Source: HGM04593 sp045631205
GTDB taxonomy: Bacteria > Bacteroidota > Bacteroidia > Bacteroidales > Bacteroidaceae
DNA length: 64,000 bases
Direction of reading: 5' to 3'
NCBI GenBank assembly: GCA_045631205.1
Contig: JAZQUI010000031.1
Span: 32,892 to 96,891, forward strand
The translations under genes were made by a program, and so were the position numbers. The first letter of the stretch is position 1. Every line of letters starts with the position of its first letter. Below are positions 8,503 through 17,647 of this stretch, in pieces. The notes under the pieces were generated by a model, which saw only the letters and a list, made by a program, of their open reading frames with translations, ran no database searches and had not been told where the DNA came from.

Positions 8503-8847
8503 ATGGTTAAAAAGTTAAAATCGCTTTTGTCGGTTTTTGGCGCGTCGGGCAAGAGGTATAAGTTCTCGTTGTTTTCCTTCGACAAAATATCGGGGATAGA
8601 GGATGCCTTCCCCGATGAGGGGGCTGTTTTCCTGTTTGCCCGCAGGGCTTACGATGTGCTTCGTTTCCGGTTTGTGTATAAGTTGTTGCATTGTGGAGAG
8701 ACACGTGATTTGTCGGTATTGTCGGCGGGAAGGTTGTCGCACGCAATACCATCGTTGCTTGCTGCCGATTGTGTTGCTGTGCTTTTTGAAAAGGATGCCA
8801 GTGTGCGCAGTGGTGTGGTTAAGGATATATTGAAGCGCAATTTTTGA
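8503..8847 (+). CDS. Small hypothetical protein, 114 aa
   Basis: I do not recognise this protein. It starts MVKKLKSLLSVFG, is basic at both ends and weakly amphipathic, and has no signal peptide or clear membrane segment. It contains 'GAVFLFARRAYD' in the middle, which reads like a beta-strand/helix of a small soluble domain, and a conserved-looking 'SAGRLSHAIPSLLAADCVAVLFEKD' region. It diverges from the epimerase gene (136 bases apart) and precedes RNase R by 75 bases with a separate promoter. Probably a real gene because of its codon use and spacing; function unknown. Confidence 0.55.
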   Translation: MVKKLKSLLSVFGASGKRYKFSLFSFDKISGIEDAFPDEGAVFLFARRAYDVLRFRFVYKLLHCGETRDLSVLSAGRLSHAIPSLLAADCVAVLFEKDASVRSGVVKDILKRNF

Positions 8848-8867
8848 TTGTTGTTTTCTGTGATTTG

Positions 8868-8898
8868 CTTGTTTTCTCTTTTTTTATTCGTAATTTAG
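8868..8898 (+). promoter_or_regulatory. Predicted promoter of RNase R gene
   Basis: CTTG (8868-8871), a 19-base spacer, then TAATTTAG (8891-8898), one base off the Bacteroidota -7 consensus TAnnTTTG, located 25 bases before the start codon. Confidence 0.5.
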
Positions 8899-8922
8899 CG
8901 CAATAGATAAAATGCGGATATT

Positions 8923-11079
8923 ATGGCAAAAAAATGCGGTAAGTCTAAGGGAAAAATAAACAAGCAGGTGCTTGTGGATATGTTGGTTGAGTTTTTTAAC
9001 CGTCACGATGGTGAGCAGGCAAGTTCTAAAGAAATTTTCAAGGAGTTGGGGCTTACCTCTTCGTCGGCTCGTACGTTGTGTGTGAGCATACTCGATGACC
9101 TGGTTTTCGACGGTTATCTTGTGGAGCCGGCTTTCCGTAGATACCAGTTGGCGAACAGTGCTTCGTCGATGTTGGGAACATTCAAGCGCAATAATCACGG
9201 ATACAACATGTTCTACCCCGACGACGAGAGTGAGCCGGTGATGGTGTCGGAACGCAACTCGGCGCACGCGCTCACCGACGACTATGTGCGTGTGGCACTC
9301 TTTGCCCGTCGACGCGGTCGCGGTCGTGAGGGTGAAGTTGTTGAGGTGTTGAAACGTGCACACGATACTTTTGTAGGTGAACTGCACGTTGAAAAGCACT
9401 ATGCCTTTCTGCTTACCGACGACCGCTCCATGCCTTGCGATATATTCATACCTCGCGACCTTTTGAAAGGCGGTAGAAACGGCGACAAGGCTATCGTGAA
9501 GATGCTTGAATGGCCGCTTGACAGCAAGAACCCTGTGGGCAAGGTTGTGGATATTCTAGGTAAGGTGGGTGAGAACGATGCCGAAATGAACGCTATTCTT
9601 GCCGAGTATGGCTTGCCCTATATATACCCTGCAGCGGTGGAGCAGGCTGCCGAGAAACTCGCCGTGGGCATCACCCCCGAGGAGATAGCACAGCGCGAGG
9701 ATTTCCGTGGTGTAACAACCTTTACAATAGACCCGGATGATGCAAAGGACTTCGACGATGCGCTCTCAATACGCTCCCTCTCCGACAGTGAGTGGGAGAT
9801 TGGTGTTCACATCGCCGACGTATCGTATTATGTTACCGAGGGTAGCATCATAGACAAAGAGGCTTACAAGCGTGCCACATCGATATATCTTGTTGACCGC
9901 ACCATACCAATGCTTCCCGAGCGTTTGTGTAACTTCCTTTGCTCTTTGCGTCCCAACGAGGATAAACTTGCCTACTCGGTTATATTCACAATGAACGATA
10001 AGGCCGAGGTAAAGAACTTCCGTATCGCACGTACTGTGATAAACAGCGACCGTCGTTTCTGCTACGACGAGGTGCAGGAGATTATAACCAAAGGAGAGGG
10101 AGAGTTTTTTACTGAGATAAGCAAACTGAACTCTCTTGCACAGATTATGCGCACCAAGAGATTTGCAGCCGGAGCGATAGATTTTCAACAGGCCGAAGTG
10201 CATTTCCGTCTCGACGAGAAGGGTAAACCTTTGTCGGTATATTTCAGCGACAGCAACGAGTCGCACCAGCTCATTGAGGAGTTTATGTTGCTTGCAAACC
10301 GCACTGTAGCCGAAAAGATCGGCCGCCGAGTGCCGGGCAACACTCCAAAGACTTTTGTCTATCGAATACACGACCAACCCAACCCCGAAAAACTTGCTAT
10401 GCTCTCCAATTTTGTGAGCAAGTTGGGCTACAAGATGCGTAGCGGTTCAGGCCGCACAACATCGGCATCGGCAATGAACAACCTGCTCAAAGAGGTACAC
10501 GGTACCAAAGAGCAGAATGTGATAGAACAAATTTCGGTGCGTACAATGCAGAAGGCACGCTATTCTACCGAGAACATAGGTCACTATGGTCTTGCATTCC
10601 GTTACTACACGCACTTCACTTCGCCCATTCGTCGTTACCCCGACTTGCTTGTGCATCGTCTCCTTACCCGCTATCTGTTGCAGGGGGCACGTTCGGCAAG
10701 CCTTCCCAAGTACGATGATTTCTGTGAGCATTGTTCGGCGCAGGAACAGGTTGCTGCAAATGCCGAGCGCGCGAGCATCAAGTACAAGCAGGTGGAGTTT
10801 ATGAGCGAGCACATTGGCGATGAGTTCGACGCTGTGATAAGCGGTGTTACCGAGTGGGGCTTCTATGCCGAAATAAACGAGAATAAGTGCGAGGGTATGG
10901 TTCCGTTGCGTACATTGCAGGACGATTACTACGAGTTTGACGATGCCAATTACTGCCTTGTGGGGCGTCGCAAGCACAAGCGTTACACCATTGGTGATGC
11001 AGTACGCATACGCATTGCGCGTGCCAACCTTGACCGCAAGCAACTCGATTTTGAGCTTGTGGCTCACTATGTCGATTAG
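8923..11079 (+). CDS. rnr: Ribonuclease R
   Basis: RNase R is a 3'-5' exoribonuclease that degrades structured RNA and takes part in RNA quality control. The 718-residue product has the family order: an N-terminal basic helix-turn-helix-like segment, cold-shock domains, the RNB catalytic domain with 'TIDPDDAKDFDDALS' (the Asp cluster that binds Mg, about residues 268-282), and a C-terminal S1 domain ('VISGVTEWGFYAEI'). The conserved 'YTHFTSPIRRYPDLLVHR' motif is present. It stands alone with its own promoter. Length and motifs are fully normal. Confidence 0.95.
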   Translation: MAKKCGKSKGKINKQVLVDMLVEFFNRHDGEQASSKEIFKELGLTSSSARTLCVSILDDLVFDGYLVEPAFRRYQLANSASSMLGTFKRNNHGYNMFYPDDESEPVMVSERNSAHALTDDYVRVALFARRRGRGREGEVVEVLKRAHDTFVGELHVEKHYAFLLTDDRSMPCDIFIPRDLLKGGRNGDKAIVKMLEWPLDSKNPVGKVVDILGKVGENDAEMNAILAEYGLPYIYPAAVEQAAEKLAVGITPEEIAQREDFRGVTTFTIDPDDAKDFDDALSIRSLSDSEWEIGVHIADVSYYVTEGSIIDKEAYKRATSIYLVDRTIPMLPERLCNFLCSLRPNEDKLAYSVIFTMNDKAEVKNFRIARTVINSDRRFCYDEVQEIITKGEGEFFTEISKLNSLAQIMRTKRFAAGAIDFQQAEVHFRLDEKGKPLSVYFSDSNESHQLIEEFMLLANRTVAEKIGRRVPGNTPKTFVYRIHDQPNPEKLAMLSNFVSKLGYKMRSGSGRTTSASAMNNLLKEVHGTKEQNVIEQISVRTMQKARYSTENIGHYGLAFRYYTHFTSPIRRYPDLLVHRLLTRYLLQGARSASLPKYDDFCEHCSAQEQVAANAERASIKYKQVEFMSEHIGDEFDAVISGVTEWGFYAEINENKCEGMVPLRTLQDDYYEFDDANYCLVGRRKHKRYTIGDAVRIRIARANLDRKQLDFELVAHYVD

Positions 11080-11138
11080 TTAACGGGTTTCAAATTCATT
11101 TCAGTTTTATTCCCTTTCTTTACAAAAACGTAAAAACC

Positions 11139-11816
11139 ATGAAACTGCTGATAATAGAGGACGATGCGTCGTTGAGCGAGATTATGTCGCGTGCTTTGCG
11201 TGGAGAGGGCTATGTGGTGGAGACTGCTGCCACTCTCTTCGAAGCTGAAGATAAAATAGCCGGGTACAGTTACGATTGTATTCTGCTCGATATTATGTTG
11301 CCCGACGGCAATGGTCTTAAATTGCTTGAACATATAAAGTTGCTCGACAAGGGTGACAGAGTGATAATAATTTCGGCGCGCGATTCCATTGATGACAAGG
11401 TGGCGGGTCTCGACCTTGGAGCCGACGATTACCTTGCCAAGCCTTTTTATATGGCCGAACTTTCGGCGCGAATAAAGAGCGTGTTGCGTCGTGGCAATGG
11501 TGCGGTAACGCAACAGATGTCGAGTGGGAACATTGCACTTAACCTGCAAAGCCGCACTGTTGCGGTGGCCGGTTGCAATGTGCCTCTGCTCAAGAAAGAG
11601 TTCGATATTTTGCTCTATTTTATGCAACGTCCGGGGCACATCGTTGACAAGGCTGTGCTTGCCGAGGCTGTCTGGGGTGACCATATAGATGCAGTGGATA
11701 ACTTCCAGTTCATATATGCGCAGATAAAGAATTTGAGAAAGAAACTTACCGAGGCCGGTGCAACGGCGAATATCAAGGCGGTCTATGGCTTCGGGTATAA
11801 ATTTGCCGAGGTATGA
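11139..11816 (+). CDS. OmpR-family response regulator
   Basis: The 225-residue protein has a receiver domain (acidic pair ED at residues 8-9, phospho-acceptor Asp51 in 'LLDIMLPDG', Lys in 'YLAKPF') and a C-terminal winged-helix DNA-binding domain ('PLLKKEFDILLYFMQRPG' to the end). It would bind promoter DNA when phosphorylated by the kinase encoded next, whose start overlaps its stop by four bases. A PepSY-like exported protein follows the pair, an arrangement often seen with this type of system, and is a plausible target. Confidence 0.92.
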   Translation: MKLLIIEDDASLSEIMSRALRGEGYVVETAATLFEAEDKIAGYSYDCILLDIMLPDGNGLKLLEHIKLLDKGDRVIIISARDSIDDKVAGLDLGADDYLAKPFYMAELSARIKSVLRRGNGAVTQQMSSGNIALNLQSRTVAVAGCNVPLLKKEFDILLYFMQRPGHIVDKAVLAEAVWGDHIDAVDNFQFIYAQIKNLRKKLTEAGATANIKAVYGFGYKFAEV

Positions 11817-13075
11817 AACTTCTCTATAGTATAATATGGCGTATGGCAGTGGCTCTTCTGCCCATTCTCGCCCTTTGGTCGGTGGTGTTCTACTTCTCTA
11901 TGGTGGAGGAGATAAATGATGAAACTGACGATAGCCTTGAAGGGTATGCCGAACTTATAATACGCCGTGCTCTTGCAGGTGTTGAACTTCCTACTCCCGG
12001 CGATGGCAGCAACAATAGTTACACGCTTGAACTGTTGGGCGATGCTGCACTCACACCTGCTTCGATGGCCTATAGCGACTCGCTTGTCTATATTCACGAA
12101 AAGCGCGAGACAGAACCTGCGCGTGTGCTCACAGCTCATTTTCACGATGCTCTGGGGCAGGCCTATCGTCTTGTGGTTACAATGCCCACATTCGAGCGTG
12201 CCGACCTGCTATTGTCGGTCTTTTGGCACATACTTTCTCTCTATTTGGTGGTTGTACTCACTGTGTTCATTGCTACCATTCTGGTATTCAAGCGCAGTAT
12301 GCGCCCTCTTTACCGTTTGCTTGCGTGGCTCGACAAATATACCCCCGGAAAGGGAGTGAAAGGGTTTCCTGCATCGTCGTCGGTTGTGGAGTTTGATAAG
12401 TTGCTATATAGTGCAAAGAGTACCATAGCGCGTGCCGAAAGCTATTTTGAGCAGCAAAAGGAATTTTTGGGCAATGCTTCACACGAGTTGCAGACTCCAT
12501 TGGCTGTTATTGGCAATCGTATAGAATGGTTGATGAACAATACAGAGTTGAGCGAAGAACAGGCTATGGAACTTTATAAAATGCAACAATCCCTGCGTCG
12601 TCTTGTGCGCCTTAATCGCACGTTGCTTCTGCTCACAAAAATCGATAACGGTCAGTTCCCGGATGCCGTGGATGTGAATATTGCTGAAATTTTACGTTCC
12701 GAGGCTGAAACATATTCTGAAATCTATGCCGATCGTGGTTTGGAATGTCGCATAGATGCTTCTCGTCATCTTGTGGTACGTATGAACGAGGAACTGGCTC
12801 TGATACTTGTGACCAACCTTGTGAAAAATGCATTTCTTCACTCTCCTGGTGGTGCTTGTGTTGAGTGTGTGGTAACCGAAAACAGTGTTGTTGTGTCGAA
12901 CAACGGCGATGCTCCGCTCGACGAGCAACGCCTTTTTGACCGCTTTTACAAAGCCGGCAAGAGTGGCAATACCGGGCTTGGTCTTGCGCTTGTAGGTGCT
13001 GTTGTGCGTTATTATGGTTACAAGGTGCATTACTCCTTTGCCGCAGGCAATCATCGTTTCGAGGTTGTTTTTTAG
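11813..13075 (+). CDS. Sensor histidine kinase
   Basis: The 420-residue inner-membrane kinase has a first membrane helix at about 10-30, a short periplasmic sensor of about 110 residues, a second helix at about 137-160, then the dimerisation box 'FLGNASHELQTPLAVI' with His224 and a C-terminal HATPase domain ('LVTNLVKNAFLHSP' N-box, 'GNTGLGLALVGAVV' G-box). The small periplasmic region suggests that it senses an envelope signal or a partner protein. It forms an ATGA overlap with the response regulator. The signal is unknown. Confidence 0.92.
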   Translation: MKLLYSIIWRMAVALLPILALWSVVFYFSMVEEINDETDDSLEGYAELIIRRALAGVELPTPGDGSNNSYTLELLGDAALTPASMAYSDSLVYIHEKRETEPARVLTAHFHDALGQAYRLVVTMPTFERADLLLSVFWHILSLYLVVVLTVFIATILVFKRSMRPLYRLLAWLDKYTPGKGVKGFPASSSVVEFDKLLYSAKSTIARAESYFEQQKEFLGNASHELQTPLAVIGNRIEWLMNNTELSEEQAMELYKMQQSLRRLVRLNRTLLLLTKIDNGQFPDAVDVNIAEILRSEAETYSEIYADRGLECRIDASRHLVVRMNEELALILVTNLVKNAFLHSPGGACVECVVTENSVVVSNNGDAPLDEQRLFDRFYKAGKSGNTGLGLALVGAVVRYYGYKVHYSFAAGNHRFEVVF

Positions 13076-13100
13076 CCTGGTTGCCCAAACTTATATATAG

Positions 13101-13127
13101 AAAAAATCCTCTTCGGGGGATTTTTTT
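13101..13127 (+). terminator. Terminator after the histidine kinase
   Basis: AAAAAATCCTC, a TTCG tetraloop, then GGGGATTTTTT followed by further T: a compact UUCG-capped hairpin with a T-run, 25 bases after the kinase stop codon. Confidence 0.85.
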
Positions 13128-13283
13128 GTTTTTAGCATAATTTTTTTTTCAAAAAAACGAAAATTTCAATTTCATTTCAGAATCGCATATAATATTTGCA
13201 TCGTAAACAGAGTGGAAGAGATAAACAACACCACCTGTTTAAGCGTTAAATAAAATAAGTATAACTGAATTAAATTTGAATTT

Positions 13284-13724
13284 ATGAAAAAGATTTTATT
13301 TGTATTGGCTGCGATTTTTTCATTCGGAGTTTTGAACGTAAGTGCCGACAACGACAAAATTATTACAAAAGAGATGTTGCCTGCTAACGCACAGAGTTTT
13401 ATTAACACATACTTCGCTGGTTTTAAAATTTCCTACGCTAAACTTGAAAGAGATTTCCGTGAGCACTCTTATGAAGTGGTGTTCACCGATGGTGCAAAAC
13501 TTGAATTCACACGCAAAGGTGAATGGAAGGATGTCGATTGCCGTTACAGCGAGGTACCCACGCTAATAGTACCCGATGCGATAAAAGAGTTTGTAAAGGC
13601 GCACTATCCCGATGCCAAGATTCTGAAGATTGAGCGCGATGCCAATGATTATGAAGTGAAACTATCTAATCGTTTGGAGCTTACTTTCAACAAAAGATTC
13701 CAGATAATTGATATAGATAATTGA
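13284..13724 (+). CDS. Exported PepSY-like (PF11396-type) protein
   Basis: The 146-residue protein starts with a signal peptide (MKKILFVLAAIFSFGVLNVSA) and is then made of two similar halves of about 60 residues, each reading as a helix followed by beta-strands with lines such as 'LPANAQSFINTYFAG' / 'VPDAIKEFVKAHYPDA'. This is the periplasmic PepSY-like family common next to two-component systems in Bacteroidota. Members are small periplasmic proteins, possibly modulators of a sensor or of proteolysis; no enzyme motif is seen. The kinase terminator lies between them, so it has its own promoter and may be regulated by the upstream pair (inference). Confidence 0.8.
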   Translation: MKKILFVLAAIFSFGVLNVSADNDKIITKEMLPANAQSFINTYFAGFKISYAKLERDFREHSYEVVFTDGAKLEFTRKGEWKDVDCRYSEVPTLIVPDAIKEFVKAHYPDAKILKIERDANDYEVKLSNRLELTFNKRFQIIDIDN

Positions 13725-13760
13725 ATTAGGTTTGTGAATTTATCATAGTTTTTGAGTGTT

Positions 13761-13794
13761 TCCCCCGTGCTGTTTGGTGCGGGGGATTTTTCTT
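13761..13794 (+). terminator. Terminator after PepSY-like gene
   Basis: TCCCCCG and CGGGGGA form a G+C-rich stem around a 12-base loop, directly followed by TTTTTCTTCT. Confidence 0.8.
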
Positions 13795-13834
13795 CTGCTT
13801 TTTGCCGTAGAGTACTAAAATTTGCATAATTTAT

Positions 13835-13865
13835 TTTGTATTGCACTTGCTTTGCGTTAACTTTG
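13835..13865 (+). promoter_or_regulatory. Predicted promoter of metF operon
   Basis: TTTG (13835-13838), a 19-base spacer and TAACTTTG (13858-13865): an exact match to the Bacteroidota housekeeping promoter pattern. It gives a leader of about 55 bases before metF. Confidence 0.7.
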
Positions 13866-13927
13866 TATCTTACACGGTGTGTAGGCTTTTGTGCCATACA
13901 GGCAGTTGTTTTAACCGATTTTGATAT

Positions 13928-14875
13928 ATGAGAGTAATAGACAGTATAAATTCCAGCGACAAAACAGCCTTCTCTTTTGAAGTGTTGCCACCTGTAAAAG
14001 GTACGGGCAAGGAAAAGCTCTTTGGAGACATTGAGAAGTTGATGGAATTCGACCCTAAATATATAAACATTACCACACATCACAGCGAGCCCATATACGT
14101 TGACGTGGGTAACGGAATGTTCCGTCGTGGCTCAATACGCCGTCGTCCCGGTACGGTGGCGGTGGCAACGGCTATAAACCATCGTTTCGGGGTGCCAGTG
14201 GTGCCTCACATCCTTTGCAATGGCTATTCATTGGAGGAGACTGAATATGTGCTTATAGACCTGCAATTATCGGGCATAACCGATATTCTTGTGTTGCGTG
14301 GTGACAAGTGTAAAGGTGAGAGTGCGACACAATGTAATTCGCACAAGCACGCAATAGACCTTTTGCGTCAGGTGAACCGTTTCAACGAAGGTTATTTCAT
14401 TGATGGAACACCTATGAAGGAGCGCGGCGAGTGTTTCTCTTGCGGCGTTGCCTGCTATCCCGAAAAACACGAGGAGGCTCCCAATATGGAAAGCGACCTA
14501 ATGGTGCTTAAACAAAAAGCCGACGAGGGTGCAGAGTACGCGGTTACACAGATGTTCTTCGACAACAAAAAGTTCTTTGAATTTGTTGAGCGAGCTCGTG
14601 CGATGGGTATCACAATTCCCATTATCCCAGGTATAAAACCAATGCACCGTCTTTCGCAGTTGAATGTCCTTCCCAAGACATTCCGTGTCGATTTGCCCGA
14701 GGAACTTGTAGCTGCCATGTTGCAGTGCAAGGATGATGCCGCTGCTGCGCAAGTGGGGCGTGAATGGGCTGTGGCGCAGTGCCGTGAGCTTATGGCAAAA
14801 GGTGTGCCGAGTATTCATTTTTACACCATAAACGCGGTGGAAAGCGTTTGTGAGATTGCAAAAACTATTTATTGA
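13928..14875 (+). CDS. metF: Methylenetetrahydrofolate reductase
   Basis: The enzyme reduces 5,10-methylene-THF to 5-methyl-THF with FAD, supplying methyl groups for methionine. The 315-residue protein has the family start ('FSFEVLPPVKGTG', with the catalytic Glu), the folate/flavin region 'ITDILVLRGD', and 'YAVTQMFFDNKKFFEF' leading into 'PIIPGIKPM'. Length is normal. The stop codon overlaps the holB start (TGATG), so metF leads a metF-holB-ricT-gldH transcript driven by the promoter at 13835-13865. Confidence 0.95.
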   Translation: MRVIDSINSSDKTAFSFEVLPPVKGTGKEKLFGDIEKLMEFDPKYINITTHHSEPIYVDVGNGMFRRGSIRRRPGTVAVATAINHRFGVPVVPHILCNGYSLEETEYVLIDLQLSGITDILVLRGDKCKGESATQCNSHKHAIDLLRQVNRFNEGYFIDGTPMKERGECFSCGVACYPEKHEEAPNMESDLMVLKQKADEGAEYAVTQMFFDNKKFFEFVERARAMGITIPIIPGIKPMHRLSQLNVLPKTFRVDLPEELVAAMLQCKDDAAAAQVGREWAVAQCRELMAKGVPSIHFYTINAVESVCEIAKTIY

Positions 14876-16017
14876 TGGCGTTTTCTTTCGGTGACATAAT
14901 AGGGCAGGAGAAGGTGACAGAGTTGTTGCGCCGTTCGGTCGATGAAAACCGTTTGGCTCACGCTTTACTCTTGACCGGTCCTCGTGGTAACGGCAAACTT
15001 GCAATAGCCGTTGCACTCGCACGTTATCTTCTCTGTGGCAACAAACACGGCGGTGAGGCTTGCGGCTTGTGTCCCACTTGTATAAAAGTTGACAAACTCA
15101 TACACAGTGATTTGCACTTTGTGTTCCCTGTTAAAAAGAAGAAAAGCAGTGGTTCCGACTCGGCGCCTATAAGTGACGATTACATTGCCGAATGGCGCGA
15201 ATTGCTTATAAAGAATCCATATTTCAGCTATGATGCCTGGTTGCAGAAACTCGATGTTGAAAATCAGCAACCAATGATTTATGAGCGCGAAAGTGCAGAG
15301 ATTTTACATAAACTCTCCATGCACGCACGCGAGGGTGGCTGGAAAGTGGTAATAATATGGCTGCCCGAAAAAATGAAGGAGGCAGGCTCCAATAAATTGT
15401 TGAAGATTATTGAGGAACCGCCTGCCGACACACTGTTTATTCTTGTTTCGGAGGAGCCCGACCTGATAATACCTACAATATTGAGCCGTACCCAGCGTGT
15501 CGATGTTCCTCGTATTGTGCAAGAGGATATGCAGCATGCGCTCATTGCCCGCTACGGCCTTACACCCGAAGATGCGGCGCGTATAGCACAGCAGTGTGGC
15601 GGTAGTGTGGAGAAAGCCGAAGAGCTGTTGTCGCTCGACGAAGAGAAAACTCTTTATCTGGAACTTTTTGCGCAGATGATGCGTGCTGCGTATGCCCGTA
15701 ACATACAGGAGATGAAGGGGTGGAGCGAGCGTGTGGCTGCTATGGGCCGCGAGCGTCAGAAACGCTTGCTGGAGTATTGCCAGCGTATGATACGCGAGAA
15801 TTTTATTATGAACTTCAAACGCGACGAGATGGTTTTCCTCTCGGCCGACGAGCGTAACTTCTCGGTGCGTTTTTCACCCTTTGTGAACGAACGCAATATA
15901 TTCGGCATTATGGAGGAACTTTCCGAGGCGCAACGACATATAGAACAGAATGTAAATGCAAAAATGGTCTTCTTCGACACCGCGTTGAGAATGATTGTTT
16001 GGATAAAAAACCGTTAA
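14875..16017 (+). CDS. holB: DNA polymerase III subunit delta' (clamp loader)
   Basis: This AAA+ subunit helps to load the sliding clamp. In its 380 residues it shows 'FGDIIGQEKV', a P-loop-like 'LLTGPRGNGKLAIA', a zinc-binding cluster (CGNKHGGEACGLCPTC), and 'KIIEEPPADTLFILVSEEPDLIIPTILSRTQ', the SRC-like arginine region written here as SRT. I start at ATG 14875, overlapping the metF stop; a TTG three bases earlier is unnecessary. The downstream gene ricT begins directly after its stop (TAAATG). The holB-ricT-gldH order is typical for Bacteroidota. Confidence 0.88.
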   Translation: MAFSFGDIIGQEKVTELLRRSVDENRLAHALLLTGPRGNGKLAIAVALARYLLCGNKHGGEACGLCPTCIKVDKLIHSDLHFVFPVKKKKSSGSDSAPISDDYIAEWRELLIKNPYFSYDAWLQKLDVENQQPMIYERESAEILHKLSMHAREGGWKVVIIWLPEKMKEAGSNKLLKIIEEPPADTLFILVSEEPDLIIPTILSRTQRVDVPRIVQEDMQHALIARYGLTPEDAARIAQQCGGSVEKAEELLSLDEEKTLYLELFAQMMRAAYARNIQEMKGWSERVAAMGRERQKRLLEYCQRMIRENFIMNFKRDEMVFLSADERNFSVRFSPFVNERNIFGIMEELSEAQRHIEQNVNAKMVFFDTALRMIVWIKNR

Positions 16018-17178
16018 ATGGATAAATTGAAATATAAAGAGAATAACCATTGTGCAGGTATCTGCTGCGAGGGTTGTGGCAAAATGGATGCTCCGCTCAA
16101 CACCTTTGATTGGTTGGCCGGTGTGCCTGGAAACGAGGAATATACCGACATCGTTGAGGTGCAGTTCAAGAACACCCGCAAGGGGTATTACAAGAACAGC
16201 AACAACCTGCCGTTGCAGAAGGGTGATGTGGTGGCCGTGGAGGCTACTCCCGGTCACGATATAGGCACGGTTACTATGACCGGCCGTCTTGTTCTTCTGC
16301 AGCTTAAGAAAACACGCCTTACTCCCGAGAGTGAGTTCAAACGCATATACCGCAAGGCAAAGCCTGTGGATATGGAAAAATATGAGGAGGCAAAGGCACG
16401 TGAGCACGATACAATGATACGCTCTCGTCAGATTGCCAAGGACCTCAATCTCGATATGAAGATTGGTGATGTGGAGTACCAAGGCGATGGACAGAAGGCT
16501 ATCTTCTACTATATTGCCGATAATCGTGTCGATTTCCGCCAACTCATCAAGGTGCTTGCCGATACATTCAAGATAAAGATTGAGATGAAGCAGATTGGTG
16601 CGCGCCAGGAGGCCGGTCGCATAGGTGGCATAGGCCCTTGCGGTCGTGAACTTTGTTGTGCTACATTTACCACAAACTTTATTTCTGTATCAACTTCGGC
16701 AGCCCGTTTCCAGGATATTTCGCTTAACCCGCAGAAGCTGGCTGGTCAGTGTGCAAAACTCAAATGTTGTCTTAACTATGAGGTAGATGCCTATGTTGAG
16801 GCTTCACGTGCATTCCCTTCGCGCGACATAGAGCTTGAAACTGCCGATGGTACATATTATTTCTTCAAGGCCGACATTTTGCGCGGAGAGGTAACATACT
16901 CTACCGACAAGCATATTCCCGCCAACCTTGTTACCATAACAGCACGCAGAGCGCACACGGTAATCGAGATGAACAAGCGCGGTGAGCGCCCCGCAACTCT
17001 CGATGCTTCGGGTGCAAACGAGCCTAAGCGTCCTGTGGATTTGTTGGAGCAGGAGAATATTAACCGTTTCGACAATGCAGGCAAGAACAAGAAACGCAAG
17101 AAAGGGCACGGCGGCAAGCGTCACGGTAATGAAAATCGCGGCAATGGCAAAGGCGAGAAATCTCAAAAAAGCGAGTAA
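16018..17178 (+). CDS. ricT: PSP1-domain protein, RicT-like
   Basis: This 386-residue cytoplasmic protein contains the PSP1 domain with its cysteine-rich signature 'GPCGRELCCATF' and 'CAKLKCCLNYE', which in the RicT/YaaT family helps to bind Fe-S clusters. It ends in a Lys/Gly/Asn-rich basic tail of about 50 residues that is probably disordered and could contact nucleic acid. In Bacillus, RicT is part of the Y-complex that affects RNase Y and development. The role in Bacteroidota is less clear. Starts immediately after holB; the gldH start lies inside its last 50 bases. Confidence 0.88.
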   Translation: MDKLKYKENNHCAGICCEGCGKMDAPLNTFDWLAGVPGNEEYTDIVEVQFKNTRKGYYKNSNNLPLQKGDVVAVEATPGHDIGTVTMTGRLVLLQLKKTRLTPESEFKRIYRKAKPVDMEKYEEAKAREHDTMIRSRQIAKDLNLDMKIGDVEYQGDGQKAIFYYIADNRVDFRQLIKVLADTFKIKIEMKQIGARQEAGRIGGIGPCGRELCCATFTTNFISVSTSAARFQDISLNPQKLAGQCAKLKCCLNYEVDAYVEASRAFPSRDIELETADGTYYFFKADILRGEVTYSTDKHIPANLVTITARRAHTVIEMNKRGERPATLDASGANEPKRPVDLLEQENINRFDNAGKNKKRKKGHGGKRHGNENRGNGKGEKSQKSE

Positions 17179-17647
17179 TCACTTTTGGCTTTTTGCGCTT
17201 TTGCTTGCAATGGCTGTTGGCGGTTGCTCTCTCTCACACGACTATCGTTCTACAGGCGGTGTGTGGCATAAAAGTGATACGCTTTTCTTCGGTCATCACA
17301 TAGAGACCGAAGTGGATAACCCTGTTGATATTTTCGCCGGCATACGTTATAGCGCAGCTTATCCCTACAAAGATTTGTGGCTTCAAATAGATGTTGTTGC
17401 CGGCGACAGCCTTGTTTCGCGCGACAGCATTTGCTGTGATATATACGATGAGAATGGCCGTAGGAACGGCACAACGGCCGGAATCCTTTATCAGGAGGAG
17501 TACTTTGTATCGTCAAAGGATATTCCTTCCTACCAACCATTTGATATACGTATTACCCACCTGATGGGCGATACTCTGTTGCAAGGGATTTACGATGTGG
17601 GTATCAGGCTCGTGCCTCGCGGTCGGCATCTACCCTCAGAAAGGTAA
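17144..17647 (+). CDS. gldH: Gliding-motility/T9SS lipoprotein GldH
   Basis: The protein (about 167 residues from ATG 17144; ATG 17129 is an alternative) has a lysine-rich start, a hydrophobic stretch and the lipobox AVGGC, so it is a lipoprotein. The body is beta-rich ('DIFAGIRYSAAYPYKDLWLQID'), as in GldH, which in gliding Bacteroidota is needed for motility and protein secretion by the type IX system. Here it lies with holB-ricT, a conserved neighbourhood, far from the gldKLMN operon at 36-42 kb. Its last 44 bases overlap the end of convergent rodA. Confidence 0.85.
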   Translation: MAKARNLKKASNHFWLFALLLAMAVGGCSLSHDYRSTGGVWHKSDTLFFGHHIETEVDNPVDIFAGIRYSAAYPYKDLWLQIDVVAGDSLVSRDSICCDIYDENGRRNGTTAGILYQEEYFVSSKDIPSYQPFDIRITHLMGDTLLQGIYDVGIRLVPRGRHLPSER

